Shown one piece after another: positions 1 to 5,175 of a stretch of 9,389 bases of DNA; position 1 is the first letter of the stretch; each line of letters starts with the position of its first letter. Under the pieces are notes generated by a model. The model worked only from the letters and a program-made list of their open reading frames with translations. It did not search any database and was not told where the DNA came from. This DNA comes from Phytoactinopolyspora endophytica (lineage in GTDB: Bacteria > Actinomycetota > Actinomycetes > Jiangellales > Jiangellaceae). Made by a program: the position numbers and the translations under genes. The stretch covers positions 8,827 to 18,215 of the forward strand of contig NZ_ML142877.1 of assembly GCF_004138495.1 (NCBI RefSeq), read 5' to 3'.

Positions 1-809
1 TCGTCGGCGGCGCGACGCTGCGAACCCCGCACCGCCTGGAGACGCTCGTCGAGGCGGACACGATCATCATCCCGAGCGTCTCGGACGTCGACGCCGAGGC
101 GAGCCCTGAACTGACGGCCGCTCTCCGCCAGGCCCACGGCCGTGGTGCGCGGATCGTCTCGATCTGTACCGGAGCGTTCGCGCTCGCATCGTCCGGCCTC
201 CTCGACGGGCGGCGGGCCACCACGCACTGGCTCTACACTGACGTGCTCCGTCGTCGCTACCCCAGGGTCGACGTGGACGCCACGCCCCTGTACATCGACG
301 AAGGCGACATTCTGACCAGCGCCGGAAGCGCGGCCGGCCTCGACCTCTGCGTCCACCTGGTCCGCCGGGACCACGGCGCTGTCGCCGCCAACACGGTGGC
401 CCGGCGGCTCGTCGTCTCCCCACACCGCGACGGAGGCCAGGCCCAGTACATCGAGACACCGGTCGCCGAAGATCCGCACGATGACCGGATCGCCGCCAGC
501 ATGGCCTGGGCACTGGAGCGACTCGCGGAGCCGATGACCGTGGAGACCTTGGCCCGGCAGGCGGCCATGTCCCCACGGACCTATCTGCGGCACTTCACCC
601 GGGCGACCGGGACCAGCCCCATCCGGTGGCTGATCGTGCAGCGGGTGCAGGCGAGCCTGGCACTCCTGGAGAGTGGCGACACGCCGGTGGAGCGGATCGC
701 CACCATGGTCGGCTTCGAGAACGCCGTCACCTACCGGCACCACTTCAGCCGCGCCATGCGCACGTCGCCGTCGGCCTACCGGCGTGCCTTCCGGGCCACG
801 TCAGGCTGA
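1..809 (+). CDS. GlxA/FtrA-like AraC-family transcriptional regulator, 5' end missing
   Basis: The open frame runs in from the left edge (first whole codon at 3) to TGA at 807-809, giving 268 visible residues. The first half is the end of a DJ-1/PfpI (class I glutamine amidotransferase-like) domain. The stretch SICTGAFALASSGLLDGR, with the elbow Cys codon at 165-167, followed by ATTHW, is typical of GlxA-type regulators. The last ~100 residues are an AraC DNA-binding domain with two helix-turn-helices: MTVETLARQAAMSPRTYLRHF, then IATMVGFENAVTYRHHF ending TSPSAYRRAF. Such proteins act in the cytoplasm as transcription activators or repressors. The amidotransferase-like domain is thought to sense a ligand rather than catalyse. 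The missing part is roughly the first 50-60 residues, by comparison with ~320-residue relatives. Its target genes may lie left of the window; nothing here identifies them. It converges with the methyltransferase gene. Confidence 0.93.
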   Translation, partial: VGGATLRTPHRLETLVEADTIIIPSVSDVDAEASPELTAALRQAHGRGARIVSICTGAFALASSGLLDGRRATTHWLYTDVLRRRYPRVDVDATPLYIDEGDILTSAGSAAGLDLCVHLVRRDHGAVAANTVARRLVVSPHRDGGQAQYIETPVAEDPHDDRIAASMAWALERLAEPMTVETLARQAAMSPRTYLRHFTRATGTSPIRWLIVQRVQASLALLESGDTPVERIATMVGFENAVTYRHHFSRAMRTSPSAYRRAFRATSG

Positions 810-813
810 GTCA

Positions 814-832
814 CGAGCGTGGCGTTCGCTCG
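814..832. terminator. Weak hairpin between convergent genes
   Basis: CGAGCG (814-819) and CGCTCG (827-832) are perfect inverted repeats around a 7-base loop, just after the regulator stop codon. There is no T-run, and the stem is only 6 bp. A second small stem (AGTCC 883-887 with GGACT 894-898) reaches the methyltransferase stop. Either could help terminate the two convergent transcripts, but both are near what chance gives in GC-rich DNA. Confidence 0.25.
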
Positions 833-897
833 AGTCGGGCAGCGTCGGCCCCTGGGTGAATGACCGCGGGAAGGGCAGGATCAGTCCGGTGCGGGAC

Positions 898-2433
898 TCA
901 GCCGGCGGCGCCGAGAAACCCGTCCTGGACGAGCGTGCGGACCTGGGGGACGAGCTCCTGTCGAAGTTGGCCGGGGTCAACGGTGAGGACGGCGGCGACC
1001 GCGTCGATGATCGCGCCGGCCGGCAGTGTCCCGTCGCACGCACCCACGAAGCCCGCCTCCGCCGTACCCGTCTGTACGGCCCGCATCAAGCCGTGCTGTT
1101 GGCGCAGGACAAGGTGCTCCGGGTCTTCCTCACCGGGCTGACCGACCTGCTCCAGGACGACGTCGTCGGCGACCGCGAGACGGGTTCCGAGCAGTGCGTC
1201 GTCGTCGATACGCAAGGCGGCGGCCCGGTCGAACCAACCGGCGACGGTGGGCCCCATCGGCTGCTCGACGGCGTGCGGCCAGTCCTCGATGCGCACGGCC
1301 GGGCCATCGGTCCCGGACGCCCGGAGGTTGACCCAGCCGAAGCCGATGCCCTCCACGTCGTTCTCGTCGAACCACGACAACCACTCTCGGTAGCGTGCCT
1401 GGTACGTGGGGCCTCCGGTCTCCCCGGAGTCGCGCAGCCACAGCTCTACGTACTCCGCCGGATCCTGAACCTCGCGCTGGACCACCCAGGCGTCGCATCC
1501 GGTCGCCTGGATCCATCCGCCGACGCGTTCCCGCCAGTCCTGGCCGCGGACGTGCATCCAGTTGGCCAGGGACTGCAGGATGCCGCCGTCAGCGAGCCGG
1601 GAGGCTCCGTCGACGATGACCCGGCGGCTCACCTCGTCGCCGGCCAGGCCACTGTCCCGGTAGACGTACCGGCCACCGGGCGAGACGACGAACGGCGGGT
1701 TGGTGGCGATCAGGTCGAAACGCTCATCAGCGACGGGCTCAAAGAGGCTGCCTTCCCGGATGTCGGCGTCGATGCCGTTCAACCGGGCGGTCAACGAGGT
1801 CATGGCCAGCGCGCGTGGGTTCACGTCTGTGGCGACCACGGTGTCGCAGTGCCGGGCCAGGTGCAGCGCCTGGACACCGCAGCCGGTGCCGAGGTCCAGG
1901 GCGCGCCCCATGGGCCGGCGGACCGTCAGCTGGGCGAGGGTGCTCGATGCGGCGTTGAGGCCCAGTACGTGGTCCGCGGGAAGTGCGGCCGGACGGCCGT
2001 CGAGCCCCGGCGTGAGATCCGCGGCGACCCACCAGTCTCCGGAATCGTCGGCATAGGGGCGGATGTCCACGGTGGCCCGTACCCCGTCGTCGTCGACGGT
2101 GAGGATCCCACCCGCGACGAGCGCCTCTAGCGGCAGCACGCGTTGCGCGTCGTCGACGGGGACGGCGAGCTGGAACCGCCAGAGCCTGGTCAGCAGGGCG
2201 AGCGGAGAGGCGTCCCCCGGAACGCCGTCGTCGAGCCGCATCCGGCCGGGGATGGTGTGGTTGCGGTTGAGCGCGTCGGCTGCTCGCCCGCCGATGAGCG
2301 CGTGTACTGCGTCCACGGTGTAGCGGGCCTCGGCCAAGGCCTCGCGGAGGCGTGCGACGTCAGTGTCGGTCAAGGTCGGCAGCGGAAGCGCGGGTGTGGG
2401 CTGGCGGGGCGTATGAGCTGGCTCGTCGGTCAC
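898..2433 (-). CDS. Class I SAM-dependent methyltransferase with NPPF motif
   Basis: 511 residues from a GTG start at 2433. The N-terminal ~165 residues form an auxiliary domain, including WWVAADL at about 134-140. The Rossmann methyltransferase core follows. It shows SAM motif I ALDLGTGCG (about 178-186), the acidic motif II residue in VVATDVNPRAL (D203), and NPPFVVSP (about 245-252). The NPPF motif is the hallmark of enzymes that methylate a planar nitrogen: HemK/PrmC-type glutamine, or adenine/guanine N in rRNA (MTS/RsmC type). A further ~200-residue C-terminal part has no motif I recognise. This long three-part form is common in actinobacteria and is usually annotated only as methyltransferase; the substrate is unknown. 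The open frame continues upstream of 2433, but there it lies wholly across the opposite-strand DUF2470 gene, so the GTG 18 bp from that gene's ATG is the sensible start. No Shine-Dalgarno is seen, and a -10-like CAGAAT lies 7 bases upstream, suggesting a leaderless mRNA. Confidence 0.9.
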   Translation of the reverse strand: MTDEPAHTPRQPTPALPLPTLTDTDVARLREALAEARYTVDAVHALIGGRAADALNRNHTIPGRMRLDDGVPGDASPLALLTRLWRFQLAVPVDDAQRVLPLEALVAGGILTVDDDGVRATVDIRPYADDSGDWWVAADLTPGLDGRPAALPADHVLGLNAASSTLAQLTVRRPMGRALDLGTGCGVQALHLARHCDTVVATDVNPRALAMTSLTARLNGIDADIREGSLFEPVADERFDLIATNPPFVVSPGGRYVYRDSGLAGDEVSRRVIVDGASRLADGGILQSLANWMHVRGQDWRERVGGWIQATGCDAWVVQREVQDPAEYVELWLRDSGETGGPTYQARYREWLSWFDENDVEGIGFGWVNLRASGTDGPAVRIEDWPHAVEQPMGPTVAGWFDRAAALRIDDDALLGTRLAVADDVVLEQVGQPGEEDPEHLVLRQQHGLMRAVQTGTAEAGFVGACDGTLPAGAIIDAVAAVLTVDPGQLRQELVPQVRTLVQDGFLGAAG

Positions 2434-2439
2434 GGTGGC

Positions 2440-2446
2440 TATTCTG
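2440..2446. promoter_or_regulatory. Shared divergent -10 region for methyltransferase and DUF2470 genes
   Basis: On the + strand TATTCT (2440-2445) matches TANNNT and ends 6 bases before the ATG at 2452. On the - strand CAGAAT (2446-2441) keeps the A at position 2 and T at position 6, and ends 7 bases before the GTG at 2433. The two hexamers overlap in one 7-bp box, TATTCTG. Neither gene has a ribosome site in the 18-bp gap. This fits two leaderless transcripts starting at their start codons. No good -35 element is seen on either side. The sequence match is direct; promoter function is inferred. Confidence 0.55.
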
Positions 2447-2451
2447 GCTGA

Positions 2452-2766
2452 ATGAGTGAGAATCCGTTCGCGCCGGATGTCATCGAGGCTGTCGCCCGCC
2501 ACATGAACGACGATCACGAGGAAGACTCGTTGTTGATCGTGAAGACCCTGGGCGGGGTACCCGGCGCGACCGAGGCCGTCGTGGCGCACTTGGACGGCGA
2601 CGGCGTCGACTTCACGGTGGTCGCCGACGGCGAGGATCGGACGGTACGTGTGGCGTGGAGCAAACCGCTGACCGAGCGGCCGCAGATCCGGCAGGAGTTC
2701 GTGCGCATGTACCAGGAGGCGGCCGAGGCGCAGGGCATGACGCCCCGCCAAGCTGCCGAGCATTGA
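2452..2766 (+). CDS. DUF2470 domain protein (HugZ C-terminal-like)
   Basis: A 104-residue protein that is essentially one DUF2470 domain. It has the family's N-terminal signature HMNDDHEEDSLLIVKTLGG (residues 17-35), then a small beta-sheet region with VDFTVVADG, and VRVAWSKPLTERPQIRQEFVRMYQEA near the end. DUF2470 is the C-terminal domain of HugZ-type heme-degrading or heme-binding proteins and also occurs alone in actinobacteria. The standalone form lacks the split-barrel FMN/heme domain, so heme oxygenase activity should not be assumed. The protein is cytosolic, with no signal peptide. The start is fixed by the TATTCT box 6 bases upstream and by the absence of other upstream starts that avoid the divergent gene. 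It ends with TGA, and the gene that follows is of a different character. Confidence 0.88.
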   Translation: MSENPFAPDVIEAVARHMNDDHEEDSLLIVKTLGGVPGATEAVVAHLDGDGVDFTVVADGEDRTVRVAWSKPLTERPQIRQEFVRMYQEAAEAQGMTPRQAAEH

Positions 2767-2830
2767 CGATCCAGTCCATGGCGACAGGGCCAACCTGCCT
2801 TCGGTATTCCGAGATTGCAAAAGAGTGTAC

Positions 2831-2836
2831 TACAAT
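2831..2836 (+). promoter_or_regulatory. Candidate -10 box of the DUF4143 gene promoter
   Basis: TACAAT fits the TANNNT -10 consensus and lies inside repeat unit 1. A start of transcription about 7 bases downstream (near 2843) would place the palindrome of unit 2 at the start of the transcript, where a bound protein would block initiation. The best -35 is poor: TTCCGA at 2807-2812, 18 bases upstream. Inferred from sequence only. Confidence 0.4.
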
Positions 2837-2846
2837 GCTCAAAAAG

Positions 2847-2864
2847 TGTGCACTATGGTGCACA
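2847..2864. promoter_or_regulatory. Perfect palindrome TGTGCAC-TATG-GTGCACA, likely operator
   Basis: Two perfect 7-bp inverted arms (2847-2853 and 2858-2864) flank a 4-base centre, and each arm contains the self-complementary hexamer GTGCAC. It lies between the candidate -10 box and the start codon of the DUF4143 gene. This is the usual form of a site for a dimeric repressor. As RNA it would fold into a 7-bp hairpin, so an RNA role is the alternative. Confidence 0.55.
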
Positions 2865-2868
2865 GAAA

Positions 2869-2907
2869 CTGTGCATTAGGTGATCTTGGAGGAGAGGCGA
2901 TGCACAG
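2869..2907 (+). promoter_or_regulatory. Inverted repeat enclosing the ribosome site and start codon of the DUF4143 gene
   Basis: CTGTGCAT (2869-2876) is perfectly complementary to ATGCACAG (2900-2907), which begins with the start codon. The 8-bp stem would hide the ATG and close a loop containing the Shine-Dalgarno GGAGGA (2888-2893, 6 bases before the ATG). The same CTGTGCAT can instead pair with GTGCACAG (2858-2865) across a 3-base loop, 7 Watson-Crick pairs plus one G-U. So two exclusive foldings exist, one hiding and one freeing the start. The complementarity is seen directly; regulation is inferred. Confidence 0.4.
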
Positions 2908-4159
2908 GCGAGCAATCGAGCGAGTCCTGTCAGAGCGGCTCGACGAGTCGCAAGTGGTGCGCCTGTCCGGGCCACGCGCCGCAGGCAAGACGACCTCGTG
3001 CGTAGCCGAAATGACCAGGCGCGGCGGCAGCATCGTCCGCCTTGACGATCCTGATGAGCGGCACGCTGTCACAGCCGATCCGAAGGGTTACCTCGCCGGC
3101 CTCAAGCCGCCCGTCCTCATTGATGAGTACCAGCGCGCTCCCATCGTGCTCGATGTCATCAAGACCCACCTCTCGAGTACCCCATCACGCGTCGGAACGT
3201 GGTTGCTTTCAGGCTCCGTGTCGATTGAGGCTGTCACTGGTGCGTCCGAGTCGCTCGGGGGAAGGCTGACCGATGTGAGGATGGGGACGCTTACTCTCGA
3301 CGAGCGCAACGATCTGCCAGAGCCAGCATTTCTCGCCCACCTCCTCGCTGACGGTCCAGCGTTCCTGCGCGGTTGGCGTGCCGATCGGCCTCTCAGCCGT
3401 GAGCAGCTACTTGACGAGGCAGTGCGCAGCGGATTCCCGCTTATTGCCGACCGCCAAACGCCGTCGTCGCGTCGTCGAGGCATCGACGACTGGGTGAACG
3501 CGTCGGTGATCGCGGACGGAGCGGCCGTCGGAGGTGTGCGGGACACGGAAGGCCTTCGACGCATGCTTCGCTTGTACGCGTCAGCTACCGCGTCCATCCA
3601 GCCGAAGGACAGCCCAGTCGCGGAGCAGCTTGAGCTCAACCGGCGGACCGTTGCCAACTATCGGGACTTACTCTCCTCTCTCTACGTCACCTGGGATCTA
3701 CCGGCATTCGTCCCTGGCAACGCATCCAGTCAGGTCGTGAAGTCCCCGAAGCTCCATCTAGCCGACGCAGGCCTTGCCGCGGCACTTGCTGGGCGTGATG
3801 GGCAAAGCGCACTGGATCGAGATTCACGGTTTGCCGGTGCGCTCGTGGAGACTATGGTCGCCAACGATCTGCGCGTCCAGGCGAGCGCGCATGAGACGAC
3901 TCCTCGCTTACACCACTACCGTGAGGGCACAAACGAGGTGGACCTTGTCATCGAAAGCGACGACGGCAGCTTGTTGGGCGTCGAGGTCAAGCTCGCCTCC
4001 AATCCCGGTAATCGGGACCTGAACGGGCTCCGCAAGTTGAGACAGTCGTCGGGATCGCGATGGGCCGGGGGTCTCGTGCTCTGCCGTGTCCCCGCTGGCC
4101 GGATCACTGATGACGAACTCGTCCTAGCCCCGCTCGAGGCCCTATGGCAGGTCGTGTGA
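2900..4159 (+). CDS. AAA_14/DUF4143 ATP-binding protein with PD-(D/E)XK-like C-terminus
   Basis: 419 residues from ATG 2900. Walker A GPRAAGKTT is at 24-32, Walker B PVLIDEYQRAP at 71-81, and WLLSGS, the usual sensor-like strand, at 101-106. A helix-turn-helix-like segment, VAEQLELNRRTVANYRDLL, covers 240-258, followed by KSPKLHLADAGLAAAL at 281-296, the DUF4143 signature. The C-terminus has a nuclease-fold pattern: E317, then NEVDLVIE (D348), then VEVK (E362, K364). Family members are widespread, patchily distributed and of unproven function; DNA binding or a role in genome defence or toxin-like systems has been suggested. An upstream in-frame GTG at 2825 would add 25 residues, but GGAGGA 6 bases before ATG 2900 decides for the latter. 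Codons ending in A or T are clearly commoner than in the flanking genes, suggesting transfer. The last 16 bases overlap the kinase gene. Confidence 0.88.
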   Translation: MHRRAIERVLSERLDESQVVRLSGPRAAGKTTSCVAEMTRRGGSIVRLDDPDERHAVTADPKGYLAGLKPPVLIDEYQRAPIVLDVIKTHLSSTPSRVGTWLLSGSVSIEAVTGASESLGGRLTDVRMGTLTLDERNDLPEPAFLAHLLADGPAFLRGWRADRPLSREQLLDEAVRSGFPLIADRQTPSSRRRGIDDWVNASVIADGAAVGGVRDTEGLRRMLRLYASATASIQPKDSPVAEQLELNRRTVANYRDLLSSLYVTWDLPAFVPGNASSQVVKSPKLHLADAGLAAALAGRDGQSALDRDSRFAGALVETMVANDLRVQASAHETTPRLHHYREGTNEVDLVIESDDGSLLGVEVKLASNPGNRDLNGLRKLRQSSGSRWAGGLVLCRVPAGRITDDELVLAPLEALWQVV

Positions 4160-5124
4160 GCCCTCAGCCGCGGGCCGTCGGTGTCCGACGGGCGTTCGCC
4201 GACGTACCTGATCGGTTCAGAGACTGGGTCGAGGCGACCCTGGGCGACTCTGTGACGCAGACGCTCGGGCAGTCCGGAGGCATGTCACCCGGATGCGCCG
4301 CGCGGCTCGCGACGGGTGCAGGCCGTCGGGTATTCGTCAAGGCCGTGGGCTCCGAGCTCAATCCGGATACGCCGAACCTCTTCCGGAAAGAGGTCGAGGT
4401 GCTGTCCCGGCTATCGCCCGCGCCGTACCGTGCCGAGTTGCTGGGGGCCTATGACGACGGTGACTGGGTGGGCGTCATGCTGGAGGACGTCAACGGGCGG
4501 TACCCGGATCTGTCCGACCCGGTGGATGCCGACGCTGTATGGGCGACGGTACTGGAGCAGACCAACGAGTTCACGCCTCCACCGGAGGGTCTGGCGCTGC
4601 CGAAACTGTCCGAAACGGCGCAGCGCTGGCTCGCCCGGTGGCCTGACGTCGAGGAGGATCCCGGGCGGTTCCTGCCCGGATGGGCGGTGTCGCGGGTCGA
4701 AGAATTCCACACCCGAGTGCTCACGTTGCCGGACCGGCTGAACGCTGATGCACGGCCGTCCGGCTCGGAAGACAGGGCGGCGCCGTATCCGGAGGCGTTG
4801 TGTCATTGTGATCTTCGTGACGACAATCTGTTGATCCGACCGGACGGCACGGTGGTGATCCTGGATTGGGGTATGGCGAGGGTGGGGCCTGCCTGGAGTG
4901 ATCCGTTCTTCCTGGCGCTGTCGTGGGTGGACTCACCAGAGTTCGACATGCGGCTGGAAGACCTGGATGTCGATAAGGACGATGTCACCGATCTGCTCCT
5001 GCTTTTCGCCGTCGCCCAGAGCTGGCGTGCCGAGCAGCCTGCGCCGCCGGGTTTGGCGACGCTGCCGGAGTTCTGCCGGTCGGAGGCGGAACGGATGTTT
5101 GCCGGAGTGGCCCGCCGCACGTAG
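4144..5124 (+). CDS. Aminoglycoside phosphotransferase-fold (APH) family kinase
   Basis: 326 residues from ATG 4144. The phosphotransferase fold is complete: the ATP-binding Lys in RRVFVKAVG (K66), its partner Glu in RKEVEVL (E83), and the hinge MLEDV (112-116). The catalytic loop is HCDLRDDN (H221, D223, N228), followed by the metal-binding DWG (241-243). Members phosphorylate small hydroxylated molecules such as aminoglycosides, macrolides, choline, homoserine or sugars. Nothing here indicates which, and resistance should not be assumed. The start overlaps the ATPase gene by 16 bases. A second in-frame GTG at 4156 forms a GTGA overlap with the ATPase stop (TGA 4157-4159), so it could be the true start. 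Either way, expression by read-through and reinitiation is likely, since no separate promoter is evident. Codon use returns to the high-GC style of the window. Confidence 0.88.
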   Translation: MAGRVSPQPRAVGVRRAFADVPDRFRDWVEATLGDSVTQTLGQSGGMSPGCAARLATGAGRRVFVKAVGSELNPDTPNLFRKEVEVLSRLSPAPYRAELLGAYDDGDWVGVMLEDVNGRYPDLSDPVDADAVWATVLEQTNEFTPPPEGLALPKLSETAQRWLARWPDVEEDPGRFLPGWAVSRVEEFHTRVLTLPDRLNADARPSGSEDRAAPYPEALCHCDLRDDNLLIRPDGTVVILDWGMARVGPAWSDPFFLALSWVDSPEFDMRLEDLDVDKDDVTDLLLLFAVAQSWRAEQPAPPGLATLPEFCRSEAERMFAGVARRT

Positions 5125-5130
5125 CTACGT
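5119..5130. repeat. 12-bp perfect palindrome over the kinase stop codon
   Basis: ACGTAGCTACGT is its own reverse complement and contains the TAG stop (5122-5124). It overlaps by three bases the left arm of the longer inverted repeat that follows. A function beyond contributing to the terminator is not evident. Confidence 0.4.
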
Positions 5131-5169
5131 CCTGCGGGCCGTGTGTGATGGCGCTCGTTCCGCAGGACG
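5128..5169. terminator. Bidirectional terminator-like inverted repeat between kinase and oxidase genes
   Basis: CGTCCTGCGG (5128-5137) and CCGCAGGACG (5160-5169) are perfect 10-bp arms around a 22-base loop, in the 51-bp gap between two convergent genes. GCC (5138-5140) can pair with GGC (5150-5152) inside. There is no T-run, which is common for actinobacterial terminators. The position suits ending both transcripts. Confidence 0.55.
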
Positions 5170-5175
5170 CAAGAC

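Larger units (their letters stand above)
2824..2892 (+). repeat. Three tandem imperfect 23-bp repeats upstream of the DUF4143 gene
   Basis: Units begin at 2824, 2847 and 2870, exactly 23 bp apart. Unit 1 starts AGTGTACTACAATGCTCA, unit 2 TGTGCACTATGGTGCACA, unit 3 TGTGCATTAGGTGATC. Units 1 and 2 agree at 15 of 23 positions by hand count. Unit 3 matches the first part of unit 2 well with one base deleted (TGTGCA-TTA-GGTG). Only unit 2 is a perfect palindrome. Two full helical turns would be about 21 bp, so 23-bp spacing puts bound dimers on roughly similar faces. The array looks like a multi-site operator. It is not a CRISPR array: the units abut without spacers. Confidence 0.55.

Noticed and set aside
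67..576. 169-codon open frame on the - strand
   Set aside because: Arg/Pro/Gly-rich translation opposite the AraC-family regulator; a shadow frame.
673..2130. 485-codon open frame on the + strand
   Set aside because: Antisense to the methyltransferase, which has clear SAM and NPPF motifs; the frame shows no domain and is a GC-rich shadow.
2434..2820. Extension of the methyltransferase frame to an ATG at 2820
   Set aside because: It would lie entirely antisense to the DUF2470 gene, which has a clear family signature; the extension matches nothing.
2767..2823. Terminator after the DUF2470 gene
   Set aside because: Only 4-bp stems (CAGG/CCTG) without a T-run are present; no better than chance.
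2824..2892. CRISPR array
   Set aside because: The 23-bp units are contiguous and imperfect, with no spacers between them and no cas genes.
2825..2899. Upstream GTG start that would add 25 residues to the DUF4143 protein
   Set aside because: ATG 2900 has GGAGGA at ideal spacing and matches the family N-terminus; the extra residues are just the repeat region translated, and the GTG lies upstream of the candidate -10 box.
4144..5124. Calling the kinase an antibiotic-resistance enzyme
   Set aside because: The motifs only establish the APH fold, which covers many non-resistance kinases; nothing in the context points to resistance.
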